64,000 bases of DNA from an uncultured Thermomicrobiaceae bacterium (GTDB lineage Bacteria > Chloroflexota > Chloroflexia > Thermomicrobiales > Thermomicrobiaceae): contig CALKCJ010000044.1 in NCBI GenBank assembly GCA_938082375.1, positions 1 through 64,000 on the forward strand, in the 5' to 3' direction. A program made the position numbers and the translations under genes. The notes beneath the pieces were generated by a model. It saw nothing but the letters and a program-made list of their open reading frames with translations. It searched no databases and was not told the origin of the DNA. Within the stretch, counting starts at the first letter, position 1; every line of letters starts with the position of its first letter. This document shows, in pieces, positions 45,573 through 55,500 of this stretch.

Positions 45573-45986
45573 ATGCGGATGTCGCTGACGGAGAAGACGA
45601 TTACCGTCCGAGAAGTCGGCACCGGCAAGCTGGTGGCGGAAGACGGGAAGACGTTCTACCTCTCCCGCTTCGCCCGCTTGCCCCGGCCCGGCGAACGGGT
45701 CACCGTCAAGCTGGACAAGCGCGAGTTCGTCCGGGACATCGTGTTCCCCAACGGGAACGCAAACCAGCAGGACGATGACGACGACGAGGAACTGAAGGCG
45801 TTCATGCAGGAGCTCCGGGAGGCCAATGAGCACGAGGAGCGGATGAAGGAGCAGGCGGTTCCCGGTGCCCGAAACCCGGAGCTATTGTTCCGCATCCTCG
45901 AACTTGCCGTCTACCACGACCGGAACGGCGACCCGCTCCGGACCGCTGACAAGTTCCTGAACTGGATCGAGGAGCGGATGTCCTGA
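45573..45986 (+). CDS. small acidic protein upstream of SNF2 helicase
   Basis: A 137-residue protein I do not recognise. It has an N-terminal beta-rich half and an acidic run (QQDDDDDEE) before a charged helical C-terminus. ATG 45573 (or 45579) follows GGAGGGGG. The frame is continuous with the truncated aldolase, so a fusion protein could also be made from the aldolase start. The helicase gene begins on the base after the stop, which suggests that it accompanies the helicase. Confidence 0.55.
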   Translation: MRMSLTEKTITVREVGTGKLVAEDGKTFYLSRFARLPRPGERVTVKLDKREFVRDIVFPNGNANQQDDDDDEELKAFMQELREANEHEERMKEQAVPGARNPELLFRILELAVYHDRNGDPLRTADKFLNWIEERMS

Positions 45987-47552
45987 ATGCCGATCCACTG
46001 GTACTACCAGAACCTGCACGTCCCGGTAGACCGGGACAAGGTCGACGAGCCTTTTGCCCTGTCCGAGGACGGGCGCTACTGGCTGTCCTCGAATATCCGC
46101 TGTTACGCGGCGAACTGGCGGTATTCGAACCAGATCGTCCTGAAGGGGACACAGGCCTGGGGCGTCAGCCACTCGCCCTTCGAACTCATGGTCCCGGTCG
46201 AGTACACCAACTGGCTCGACTGGTTCGCCCGCCAGCTCCGCTTCCGCTTCAACGGCTACGACCCGGAACAGGAGGTCCCGCCGGACGGTCCGTTCGAGGT
46301 ACCGGGACTGGTCCGCCAGCCGTACCCGTACCAGCTCGACGCCGTCCGCTTCTTCGCCCGTAACCGCCGGGGCATCCTGGCCGACGAGCAGGGACTGGGC
46401 AAGACCGTCTCCGCCATCGCCACCATCCAGTGGCTCAACTTCTACCCGGCCCTGGTCGTCTGTCCCGCCTCGATGGTCGGGACCTGGCAGGAGACCTGGC
46501 ACGCCTGGACCGGAGGCACGCGCTCGGTCGGTCCCTACGTACCCGACGGTCAGCAGTGGCCAGACGTAATGGTCATGTCCTGGGACGCCTTCCGGGAGAC
46601 GGTCGGGGAGATCGGCTGGACGCCCAGCCTGGTCCTGGACGAAGCCCACTTCGCCAAGAACGCCGACGCCCAGCGTACCCAGGCCGTCCACACCGCGTCC
46701 GTCTATCCGATCCTGGTCATGGCCCTGACCGGCACGCCCATCGTCAACCGGCCCGAGGAACTCCTGACCCTGCTCGAAGCGATCCGCTGCGTCTGGCCGG
46801 GTAGCTACAAGCCGACCAAGCCGCACGCCGAGAAACTGGTCCGGGAGTGGGTCCTGCGCCGCACCAAGGCCGAGACGCTTCACTTACCGGAAAAGCGGCG
46901 CGTCCCGGTCGAGCTTCCGGTCCCGGAGCCGGAGCGGGTCGACCAGGCGGTCGTATCCCTCTACCAGTGGTGGCGGGAGCGGCACCCGGACGTGTCCGAC
47001 CTCCCGCTCCTGGACGCGCTCGACGCCATCGAACGGTACGAGAGGTCCGAAGGCCTGCTCCGGATCGGACGGGGCTTCGACGAGCTTTCGGAACAGAAGC
47101 TCCCCTTCGTCCTGGACTGGGTCGAGTGGTTCCTGGAGACGAACCCGGAGCGGAAACTGGTCGTCTTCGGCAGGCGGCTCGCCTCGCTCCAGGCCGTCGC
47201 TCAGGAGTTCGGCGGCCTGCTCCTCACCGGTGAGACGGCACAGGCCGAACGGGACCGGATGGTACGACGCTTCCAGGACGGAGACGCCCGCCTCTTCGTC
47301 CTCTCGTACCGGGCGGGCGGCGTCGGGCTCACCCTGACCGCCGCTGCCGACGCCGCCCTCATCGACCTGCCCTGGACCGCAGCCGAGGTCGCGCAGGCCG
47401 AAGACCGTTTGCACCGGATCGGCCAGCAGAACGACGTGACGATCTATCAACTGCTGGCGGACTACCCGTTCGAGCGCGCCCTGCTCGAACGGATCGAACG
47501 GAAGGCGAGACTCGTAACGGAGACCTTGAATGATCGGATGCCCGTACTGTAA
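45987..47552 (+). CDS. compact SNF2-family DEAD-like helicase
   Basis: A 521-residue SNF2 ATPase with only the core. Motif I is DEQGLGKTVSAI (about 133-144), motif II is DEAH, motif III is LTGTPI, motif V is SYRAGGVGLTLTAA and motif VI is AEDRLHRIGQ, the order typical of SMARCAL1/HARP-like and phage SNF2 proteins. The N-terminal about 110 residues are beta-rich and of unknown fold. Stand-alone SNF2 helicases occur in phages and defence islands. The gene starts directly after the acidic protein gene and overlaps the next gene by 23 bases. Its G+C and codon use resemble the chromosome more than the defence operon. Confidence 0.9.
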   Translation: MPIHWYYQNLHVPVDRDKVDEPFALSEDGRYWLSSNIRCYAANWRYSNQIVLKGTQAWGVSHSPFELMVPVEYTNWLDWFARQLRFRFNGYDPEQEVPPDGPFEVPGLVRQPYPYQLDAVRFFARNRRGILADEQGLGKTVSAIATIQWLNFYPALVVCPASMVGTWQETWHAWTGGTRSVGPYVPDGQQWPDVMVMSWDAFRETVGEIGWTPSLVLDEAHFAKNADAQRTQAVHTASVYPILVMALTGTPIVNRPEELLTLLEAIRCVWPGSYKPTKPHAEKLVREWVLRRTKAETLHLPEKRRVPVELPVPEPERVDQAVVSLYQWWRERHPDVSDLPLLDALDAIERYERSEGLLRIGRGFDELSEQKLPFVLDWVEWFLETNPERKLVVFGRRLASLQAVAQEFGGLLLTGETAQAERDRMVRRFQDGDARLFVLSYRAGGVGLTLTAAADAALIDLPWTAAEVAQAEDRLHRIGQQNDVTIYQLLADYPFERALLERIERKARLVTETLNDRMPVL

Positions 47553-47970
47553 GGAAACTGGGGTCGACTCCGATACCGGCGAACCGTGCCCCCTCTGTCT
47601 CGGGCACGGCGTCCTCGCCTCGAAGGGGAAGCCGTGCCAGACCTGCAACGGGCACGGCGTCCGCTACAACCGTGCCTGCACCTCGTGCGAAGGGACGGGA
47701 CGGAACCTGGCGAACGGCTACTACAACGTCCACCTCAGATCAGCATTCACTTACCCATTCGTCAGTGAGAGCTGCGATGGTTGTATCTCTTCGAGTCTTC
47801 GGGCGTGCTACTCGTCACGTCATTGGGCTGCTGTCACGAGGCGCTTCCATGCGGCCGGGATGAGTTCAGCAGCGATCTCAATCTCTGCTTTCGTTGTGAA
47901 TCTCCCAAGGCCAACCCTGATCGTCGCGTCGGCCTCCTCTCGTGACAGACCGATCGCGGTGAGAACGTGA
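47530..47970 (+). CDS. DnaJ-type zinc-finger protein, probably 3'-truncated
   Basis: The first about 65 residues hold four CxxCxxxG units (CPYCKETG, CPLCLGHG, CQTCNGHG, CTSCEGTG), the zinc-finger pattern of DnaJ. GGAG lies upstream of the ATG, inside the helicase gene. After residue 68 (about base 47735) the sequence changes composition, and the rest of the frame runs into antisense of the cysteine desulfurase gene. The true protein probably ended elsewhere and its 3' part was replaced. Confidence 0.6.
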   Translation: MIGCPYCKETGVDSDTGEPCPLCLGHGVLASKGKPCQTCNGHGVRYNRACTSCEGTGRNLANGYYNVHLRSAFTYPFVSESCDGCISSSLRACYSSRHWAAVTRRFHAAGMSSAAISISAFVVNLPRPTLIVASASSRDRPIAVRT

Positions 47971-48980
47971 GAAGGTTCCAACGTGCCAGAGGTACAGGCT
48001 GAGCCTGTGCTGAGAGCAAGTTCGGGCAGATTCAGGATGAGGACATCAGCTTCGATATTTGGAAAGGTGAGGCTGCTATTACCTGGTAATCGGTTCGAAC
48101 GGTTCCCGTTGATTCGCAAACCAGGAATCAAAACCGTGAGCTGACTCTCGAGGAAATCTCGGAGCGCTGCGATCCGAAGGGCTTCCTCATTCATTGAGGC
48201 CAAAGCGAGTCGGCAAGCTTCACCAAATCCAACAATACCGGGAACGTTTGGCGTACCCGACCGTAGATTGAATTCTTGGCCGCCTCCGCGTAGAAGTGGA
48301 GCAAGCTGCCTTCGGAGGCTGGTTCTGATATAAAGAGCGCCAATGCCCTTCGGCCCATAGAGCTTGTGACCGCTAATCGAGGCAAAGTCAATGCCAAGCT
48401 TGCGGACATCGAAGGGAATCTTGCCCACAGCCTGCGCGGCATCCGTATGGACCAGCGCCCCCCGCCGCCGAGCTAGTTCGACAATCGCTTCTAGCGGCTG
48501 AATCGTTCCAATCTCGTTGTTCGCTGCCTGAACCGTAACTAACAGCGTGTCATCGGTTATCGCATCTTCAGCAGCCACAAGGTCGACGGTCCCGTCGCGC
48601 TCTACTGGCAAGACGACTACCTGGTACCCTCGTTCAGTTAGCGCTCGACATGGTTCTAGAACGGCTTTGTGTTCGACTGCGGTGGTCACGATACGGCGTC
48701 GAGGACTTGCTAACTGAGTCAGTCCGAAGATCACGAGGTTATTGCTCTCGGTAGCCCCACTCGTAAAGACGACCTCGTGAGGGTTTGCGTCGATAAGGGC
48801 AGCAACCTGTTCGCGAGCAACCTCGACAGCTTGCGCAGCCCGGCGTCCATAGATGTGGAGCCCGCTTGCCGGATTGCCGAAGTCACGTGAGAAGTACGGG
48901 AGCATCGCCTCGACAACACGCGGATCACACGGCGTTGTTGCGTGATAATCGAGATAGATGGGAGTCTGCATAGTCATCAT
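47820..48980 (-). CDS. sspA: cysteine desulfurase (SspA/DndA-like)
   Basis: A 386-residue IscS-type PLP enzyme that takes sulfur from L-cysteine. The PLP lysine is K206 in SISGHKLYGPKG, EHKAVLEPC holds the histidine, and the sulfur-carrying cysteine is C329 in STGSACTSGTLEP on a flexible loop. The first residues are IYLDYHATTPCDP. It overlaps the brxL stop by a few bases and is the last gene of the defence operon. No iscU/iscR genes are near. Together with the DUF4007, ATPase and PAPS-reductase-like genes it forms a phosphorothioation set, so a sulfur donor for DNA modification is inferred. Confidence 0.88.
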   Translation of the reverse strand: MMTMQTPIYLDYHATTPCDPRVVEAMLPYFSRDFGNPASGLHIYGRRAAQAVEVAREQVAALIDANPHEVVFTSGATESNNLVIFGLTQLASPRRRIVTTAVEHKAVLEPCRALTERGYQVVVLPVERDGTVDLVAAEDAITDDTLLVTVQAANNEIGTIQPLEAIVELARRRGALVHTDAAQAVGKIPFDVRKLGIDFASISGHKLYGPKGIGALYIRTSLRRQLAPLLRGGGQEFNLRSGTPNVPGIVGFGEACRLALASMNEEALRIAALRDFLESQLTVLIPGLRINGNRSNRLPGNSSLTFPNIEADVLILNLPELALSTGSACTSGTLEPSHVLTAIGLSREEADATIRVGLGRFTTKAEIEIAAELIPAAWKRLVTAAQ

Positions 48981-50416
48981 ATCTTAAGGATCTCATACTC
49001 AATCTGGCGGTCCCACTGCCGATACTCAGCATCAAGCTGATATAGTTCATCCCATATCAGCTGGCGCAGATCGACGGCGGGTCTCACACAATAGTGTTCA
49101 AACTCCCAGTCAGTCAGATCCCCATGCGGGAAGAGGACTTTCATCATGCCACTGGCAAGAGACTGAATGGCTATCTCATTCCGCGCATAGGGGCGTACTC
49201 CACGAACTCGGATTCTACGTGCACAGTACTGATCAATCTCGAGATCTTCACGTAGTGCAAGGAGCGCATCACCGAAGAAGTCAGCCTTCAGCCCAACTGA
49301 GTTTGCGAAGGCCTCCTTGCTCAGCTTGCGGATACGCCAACCTGGCAAGAGTCCCTTTATACGGTCCAAGAACGCTGTCTCTCGCATGAAGGAGGGAAGA
49401 TGTTCCACGAGGGAACTGCTGACAATCGGCTGCTGATTTTCATCGAGCTGGATGTTTGCCAGCAGGACAAAGCTACAATCGCTCGAGGTCTCATAAAGGC
49501 CACCACGCGTTAGCTTCCCATTGGCAAGGTAACCCTTGAGCCCTCCAACAATCTCCTCGGGCTTCTCAAACTTCAGCGTCTGTACCTCGTCAAGGACGAC
49601 GACTGCAAAGCGGGCTAGCAACCCCCATTGTCCGGTTGCGTTGTTCACGAAGAGGACAGCCGGCGTCACGTTTCCGCCGCTCACCAAACGTACGCGGGAA
49701 CTAATGTTCTCAAAGAGGTAACTCTTGCCTGTAGCCTTAGGAGCAAGCTCAATAAGATGCAAGTTCTTTTGGACTAACGGAAGGAGGCGCACGAGCAAGA
49801 GAAGTTGCTCAGGTGCGGTAAAAAACTCGGGTGCATAGCCCATCGAAAGAAGCATTAACCTCAGCCACTCATCGAGTGTAAATGCACTTCGCGCCTCCTT
49901 ATACAGGCGTATATTGACCGTCGCCTGCATCGGGCGGAACGATTGAATTGCGACGCCATCCCCTGTGCTGAGAAGCTCGACCACCCCCCACATCCCCTGT
50001 CTCAGCAAATCCGGATAGATGGATGGCAACTCGTCAGAAATAGCGGCACTGTCGATCCCGAGCAAACTCAACTTCGCGTAGCGCGTCCCACGATTCAGGT
50101 TAACCTCCACCTGAACTGGGGTGAGTACCTTGATCGTTTCTCCCTGAAGTAGACGGTGCTTAATGACCTGTTGATCGTTCGGCCCCGGTACGTACTTGGC
50201 GGCCCAGTCGCGAACCTTTTGCGCTTCCTCGCTCGTAAGTTCGCCTCGGCCAGGAACCAAGGTATCGAGCAGCCACTCGCCGACATACGCAGGCACGCCC
50301 CGCTTTTGAAGCTGGCTCGCTGGCAACCGGCGCTTATCAATCACGAGTCCTCGGAAGACCCGCTCAACCTTGTCCGCGAGGGACTCGGTGTCCTGTATCA
50401 CCCGCACACCCGTCAT
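48977..50416 (-). CDS. brxL: BrxL-like AAA protein without Lon protease domain
   Basis: A 479-residue protein. The N-terminus (ADKVERVFRGLVIDKRRL, then VPAYVGEWLLDTLVPG) matches the BrxL N-terminal domain. The AAA core has Walker A LIELAPKATGKS (221-232; A225 instead of G) and Walker B FAVVVLDEVQT with D276/E277. Type 1 BrxL (about 680 residues) carries a C-terminal Lon-like protease domain; this protein ends just after the ATPase lid and lacks it. It should act as a DNA-bound motor in the effector stage of defence. It overlaps pglZ upstream and sspA downstream by four bases each. Confidence 0.82.
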   Translation of the reverse strand: MTGVRVIQDTESLADKVERVFRGLVIDKRRLPASQLQKRGVPAYVGEWLLDTLVPGRGELTSEEAQKVRDWAAKYVPGPNDQQVIKHRLLQGETIKVLTPVQVEVNLNRGTRYAKLSLLGIDSAAISDELPSIYPDLLRQGMWGVVELLSTGDGVAIQSFRPMQATVNIRLYKEARSAFTLDEWLRLMLLSMGYAPEFFTAPEQLLLLVRLLPLVQKNLHLIELAPKATGKSYLFENISSRVRLVSGGNVTPAVLFVNNATGQWGLLARFAVVVLDEVQTLKFEKPEEIVGGLKGYLANGKLTRGGLYETSSDCSFVLLANIQLDENQQPIVSSSLVEHLPSFMRETAFLDRIKGLLPGWRIRKLSKEAFANSVGLKADFFGDALLALREDLEIDQYCARRIRVRGVRPYARNEIAIQSLASGMMKVLFPHGDLTDWEFEHYCVRPAVDLRQLIWDELYQLDAEYRQWDRQIEYEILKI

Positions 50417-52596
50417 GGCAGGTCCTCCAGGATGGTCGTCTTCTCGTATAGGGCCTCACTACGGATGTCGACATCGGCCACCCGGCTCGTCCGGCGATCG
50501 CCGCTTGGAAGCCGGTAACCAAGTGTGGCCGTTGCGTGCCGGCATGCTTCTGGAGTGGGCCACTCATCGAGTTCTCGCGAGACGCTTGCTTGCGTCCGTG
50601 CACCGACTTCCTGATCGAGTCGAATCTGCTGTACCTTACCGCTGAGAGATATCTCTACCCATTCAAGGAAGACGGGGAAATCGTTCTCGTTGATCACCCT
50701 GAGCGTGAGTTCGCCAGGCTGACCTGCACGACCAGTACCAAGAACCGAAGTCTTCGGTTCACGAATCATCGCATCGCGAAGCAGTTCAACCCAAGGCACG
50801 AAAAGCTCCTCAGGAAAGAGGCCACCATGTGGAAACCAATCCTCCCCACCACGTCCATCGTTCGTGACAAACGATCGGTCGGAAAGCACAATGTGATACG
50901 TCATGCCCGTTGGAAGATCATAGGATCGGGCGTCGAGGATCGCGATATCATCCTTAAGGAGGAAGCCTTCCTCACGCGTCGAAAGCTCAGGTGGCCCCCA
51001 GGCTGCTCGCCCGTGTGCGAGGCAACCCGGAGGCACCGGAAGCTCGCGCGAAGACTTGCCCAGCAGCCGACCATGATCTGAAGTCAGCACGATACGCAGC
51101 TTAACCTCAGGCGGCACCCGTTCGACGATCTCTCGCAACCAATATGCCACCGAGCTTAGCTGGCTTTCGACATTCGTCAACAGCTCGTCCCAATCGTGTG
51201 ACTGGTGATACGTTCGGTCAGGCTCGACGAGACGCCACGCAATGACAGCCCCCGGCGGTGCGCTCCGCAGTGCATTGATCACTGCCGACATGCGGCTCAC
51301 GACATCACCAGCATGCTCATCGAATTGGGTCTGATCTGGTGGCAATCCGCGGAGCAGTGCGTCCTTCGCAAACTCGGTAACCGTCGGTATCGGCGCCAAG
51401 ACCACATCTTCCGCGAGAACCATGAGCCGGTCTGATGCAAGGCGAATTCGCTGGAGCAAATAACGAAGATCACGCATCCCTAACCCATCGAAGACGACAA
51501 GCAAGGTAACGGGACCTGCGCGTTCACTCCTAAGCTTGCTGACACGAGCCCAACCGAACCAATTAATTCCAGCTTCACTGCTTCGCAAGGAATGATAGAG
51601 GCGGAGATACCATTCACCGAACTTCTGACCGATCTCCCTTGCCCGCTTCAGCACCTCTGGATCTTGAGAAATGACCGTCCATTCTCGCCAAGGCAGGTAG
51701 CTGTCCCGAAACCAGTCAGGAACAAGCTCAAAGCTTTCAGGCGGAAAACCCGGGTCAGGTGGCGGGCAGAGCCGTTGCAGCTCGTCTACGTCCTTTATGG
51801 GTAGATAACGTCGAAGAACCTCGAATTTCTCGCGGTTCAGATGCTTCGGATGCGCACGGAAATGCGCTGCTGCCTCTTGGGCAAGGAGATTCCACGCTTC
51901 GGGCCGCAAACCATACCGAGCCCACTTATCGAAGGCCTGTCCATCGCTCTCGATGAGGCGCTTGCGGATCCTCTCGATGAGTGCACGCGCTACCTCTGTA
52001 GGCATCGGCGACAGCGAGAACTCCATCCAGAACGAGAGATGTGCCGGATTTGCAAACCCGCACGCTTCTTCGAGAACGCCGAGCGCCTTCTCGCGTGTCA
52101 CCGCCTCATAGCAGCGGGCTGTAAGGCCTTCAGTCTTAGCGCGCCACTGCGCAGCGACCGAGCCCGCGAGCACACTCTCGGCATCGTGTGGATCATGAAC
52201 GATCAACCAGTACAGCCAGCGAATCGCGTGGTCCCGACTCGGCTCCTGCAGCCAGAGATCACCGCCCCAGAGCGCATCGGCGAGAACTCGGGGGTCGAGT
52301 GGCCTTGGGAGATCCCATACTCTTGCACCAAGTCGCTCAGCGATTTCTTGGGCCTGCCTCTCCGTCATGCCCCGGCACACCTCTTGGAGCTCATCGCCCG
52401 GCGCCCGAACGTCACGTATATCCCACTTGCGGGCATCTGCAACCGCCCTAGCCCACTCACAGAGTTTGCGTCCGCGTACCAGCAGTGTCGTACTCGATGA
52501 GACCGCGTGCAAGAAGGACACATCGTCCTCAATCAGGCAGGCGTCTGGCCTAGAGGGATATTGAGAATGCTCGTCGAGCCAGACAAGCCGTGTCAT
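50413..52596 (-). CDS. pglZ: PglZ-domain protein of a BREX-type system
   Basis: A 727-residue protein. The first 350 residues are helical and of unknown fold. The PglZ alkaline-phosphatase-like domain follows, with the metal aspartate D370 in TLLVVFDGLGMRDL, the threonine region PIPTVTEFAKDALL, and the D507/H508 metal pair in VLTSDHGRLLG. A beta-rich tail ends the protein. PglZ is the one protein shared by all BREX systems. The gene overlaps the BrxC-like gene by four bases and brxL by four. Confidence 0.9.
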   Translation of the reverse strand: MTRLVWLDEHSQYPSRPDACLIEDDVSFLHAVSSSTTLLVRGRKLCEWARAVADARKWDIRDVRAPGDELQEVCRGMTERQAQEIAERLGARVWDLPRPLDPRVLADALWGGDLWLQEPSRDHAIRWLYWLIVHDPHDAESVLAGSVAAQWRAKTEGLTARCYEAVTREKALGVLEEACGFANPAHLSFWMEFSLSPMPTEVARALIERIRKRLIESDGQAFDKWARYGLRPEAWNLLAQEAAAHFRAHPKHLNREKFEVLRRYLPIKDVDELQRLCPPPDPGFPPESFELVPDWFRDSYLPWREWTVISQDPEVLKRAREIGQKFGEWYLRLYHSLRSSEAGINWFGWARVSKLRSERAGPVTLLVVFDGLGMRDLRYLLQRIRLASDRLMVLAEDVVLAPIPTVTEFAKDALLRGLPPDQTQFDEHAGDVVSRMSAVINALRSAPPGAVIAWRLVEPDRTYHQSHDWDELLTNVESQLSSVAYWLREIVERVPPEVKLRIVLTSDHGRLLGKSSRELPVPPGCLAHGRAAWGPPELSTREEGFLLKDDIAILDARSYDLPTGMTYHIVLSDRSFVTNDGRGGEDWFPHGGLFPEELFVPWVELLRDAMIREPKTSVLGTGRAGQPGELTLRVINENDFPVFLEWVEISLSGKVQQIRLDQEVGARTQASVSRELDEWPTPEACRHATATLGYRLPSGDRRTSRVADVDIRSEALYEKTTILEDLP

Positions 52597-55500
52597 GGTT
52601 GCGCGACGCCTCCAACAAGCTGCATCAGCCGATCCAGAAGCGCACGCCGCCGCTGCGGATCACGAATCCGCTGGAAGTAGTGTTCGACTTGTCGCTCTGC
52701 GTCCTCCTCGAGCGCCTGCTCAACACGTCGTCGTAGCTCAGCGAGGCGAGGGGATTGGTCAGGAGGGAGGAATGGCGGTGGACGATCAACCACGTCCTTT
52801 AGCGCCAGTAACTCCTCGGGGCGGCTGAGCCGGCCTTCTAGCTTCGTTAGCCAGTCAAGCGCTGCTTGCACCCGCTTGTTGGCTTGCTCCTGGATATGCT
52901 TGATCGCGTTTTCTATGGCTGTTCGTTGGACCTCACTGAGCTCGGCGAATGTGACGCCGAGCTCGCGAAGACGCCGACAGCCCTCGTCGACATCCTCAGG
53001 TCGTTCGAGCGGCCGACTTCGCAGATTGGCTACCTCAGTGAACAGCTGCTCGAGGCTCTCGGCCCGCGTAAGTATCCCTTCAATCACTTGTGCCTCAGGA
53101 GTCTCCTCGAAGAGGCGGCGCTCTTGCAACAAGCGATCGCGCACTTGTCGGACACTCGGGACCTCAGCAGCCTGCTGGAGCTGCTGCTGAAGTTGGCCAA
53201 TAAGATGCTCTAGTGTGGTAATCCGCGCACTGATCTCTTGGCGCTTGGACTTCCATTCCTCCTTGACCGTCCCTGTTTGTGGCTGCATCGACTCGAGCTT
53301 CTCGCGATAGCGACGAAGCGTCGCGAGATCGGTGCTCGGACGCACAGTCATCGCGGCCATCTCTGCCTGGATAGCTCGATCATGCTCGCGAGCCCGCTCG
53401 TCCTGCTCTAATCGCTCGCGAACGGTAGCCAAGCGCTGGATCGCCGATCCTACTTCGGTCGCTAACCCATCGAGACCTCGGCTTTGGAGCTTCTCGCGAA
53501 GCGTCGTGAGAGCCGCTGCATGCCGATTATAATCTGCCAATACCGTTAGCTGCTCGTACTGTGAATAGATACTCCTGGTGAGCTTCTGGATGTGAGCTAG
53601 CAGCAACGCACTGAGGTGCTGTTTCGACGGGCCACTTGCCTGCACAAAGCCGTTATAATCACCGAGTCGTCCGCGCCGTTCCCACCCTTCAAGTAGCTTG
53701 TCGAGGTCTTCACTGGTAAGGGCCAGTTGCTGAAGCTCGTGGATCTGGCGGTCATACTCCCGTGCAGCGGCGAGTTCCTTCTCCAGACGTGCCTTCGCCG
53801 TGGCGAAGTCGCGATATTGATCACCGTCCAACTCCAGGTTCTCAAGTGCGCTCTGCAACGTCTGGATATCCTGCTCTGCCTGTTGCTGCGAGATTGCCTC
53901 GCGCCGAGCGATGCGCTCTACAATCTCGCGTGCCTTGCTCTCGAGTTCCGATGGATTTCGCCTCGTGATCGTCGAGCGCGCGAGCTTCGCGATGACGTCC
54001 TGAGGTCTGGCCAGTCCTCTGCTTCCGCCTTCAAACAGCGTCTCGAGTGCGCGAAGTTGGCCGTCTACGCTGAGATCCAACTCTCTGCGGTTGTATCCAC
54101 ACCAGGCACTAAATAGCAGCGTTAGCGTCTGAGAGTCGTATCCATAGGGCGGGTTCAAGAGCTCGACAAGAATTCCCTTAAGCTGGACTCCCTTTGCTCC
54201 GCGCTGAATCCGCTCCTCCAAGAGCTGCCAACCATGGGTAATCGGGCTAGTTGATGGTGGAGGCTGAATCGAGTGCGAGTCTGTCAGAAGTTTCCATTTC
54301 CCAGATAATGCGAGGAACCTGTCTATAAGGTCTTTAGCGACCGGATCCAAGCGCAGGGTCGAGTAGGCCGTCACAAGGCCATCTTTGGACAGCGCATGCG
54401 CAACCACCGATACCGCTTTTGTCAGTTTCGAGCTTTGGGCACCATATTGGGTGAAGAATTCACGCGGACCGCTGTAATAGGCTCGGTCGAAGAGTTCCCG
54501 CATGAGCTGATCTAATGATGGGACTCGTGAGAAAGCTATGAGGCTACGAAATCGTTCGGGCATAATCGGGTCAGATATACGCTCGAGATTCTTCAGAATT
54601 CTCGATGCCTGCTGTGCCTCATTCCTTCGCATGGCTTCATAAGCGTCTGGTCCGCATTCCTGAATCTCACTGTGGGTAAATTCTAGTAGAGCAGCAAGTC
54701 GTTTCAGCGAGTTCAGAAGCTCAGGGCTTGGCTGCCGAGGTCGCATCAGTACCACGGGCAAGTTGGGATATCCCACAGCTTTAGCCACTGTATCGAGAAG
54801 TTGATGCCCCTGCTCTCGAAAGTATCGTACGTCCTCTTCCGTCTCTACTAAGGGCCAGATGACTAAGCCGCGAGCGCTGATCGGTGCTCCAGGCTGCGCA
54901 AGGATGCCCTGCACGAGTCCTCGAACGACACTTTCGGAGAACTCGCTTCGGACCACAAACGCATGTCTAGCCTGCCAATCCTGTGGAGAACCCCAGGGGA
55001 TGCTCACAGTAATCGAGCTAATCGCTCCTTGTTCCCCAAGGTCATTCACCACCTTCCGCAATGTCCTCCCCTCCAAGGCCAACTTCACCAGCTTGTCCCG
55101 AATCAAGGGCTCAACTTTGATCGGGCCGCGACTTCCCCAGAACAGGTAGCGATTATCGGCCGCATCGTGTCGCAGCACCAATCGCCGCACGAGTTCCTCG
55201 AGTGCCTCCTTGACCCGTCGATGGTCGAGCCCACAGAATTGAGCGATCACTCTGGCTGGATCGGCTGACTTCGTGGGCACATCGCCGACCTGCAGGAGAA
55301 GGACTGCTTTGAGCACCGTCTTGAGAATCGGATCGGCGTCCGGTCCTACATCCTGAATGGCTTGACGGTAATCCTCTCGAGCGCGATCGGGTAGCATGTC
55401 TTCGAACCAATCGACGAGCTCGATCGGCAGTATCCAGTTCACTTGGCCATCATCGCGGAAGACCGGCTCAGATTGCTTTGCACGCACGCGTTCGAAGAGA

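Noticed and set aside
45147-45986. A single 279-codon aldolase fusion protein
   Set aside because: The first 130 residues are threonine aldolase and stop abruptly at a family-internal position. A strong ribosome site and ATG follow at the joint, and the second part is linked to the helicase gene. It is treated as a truncated gene followed by a separate gene.
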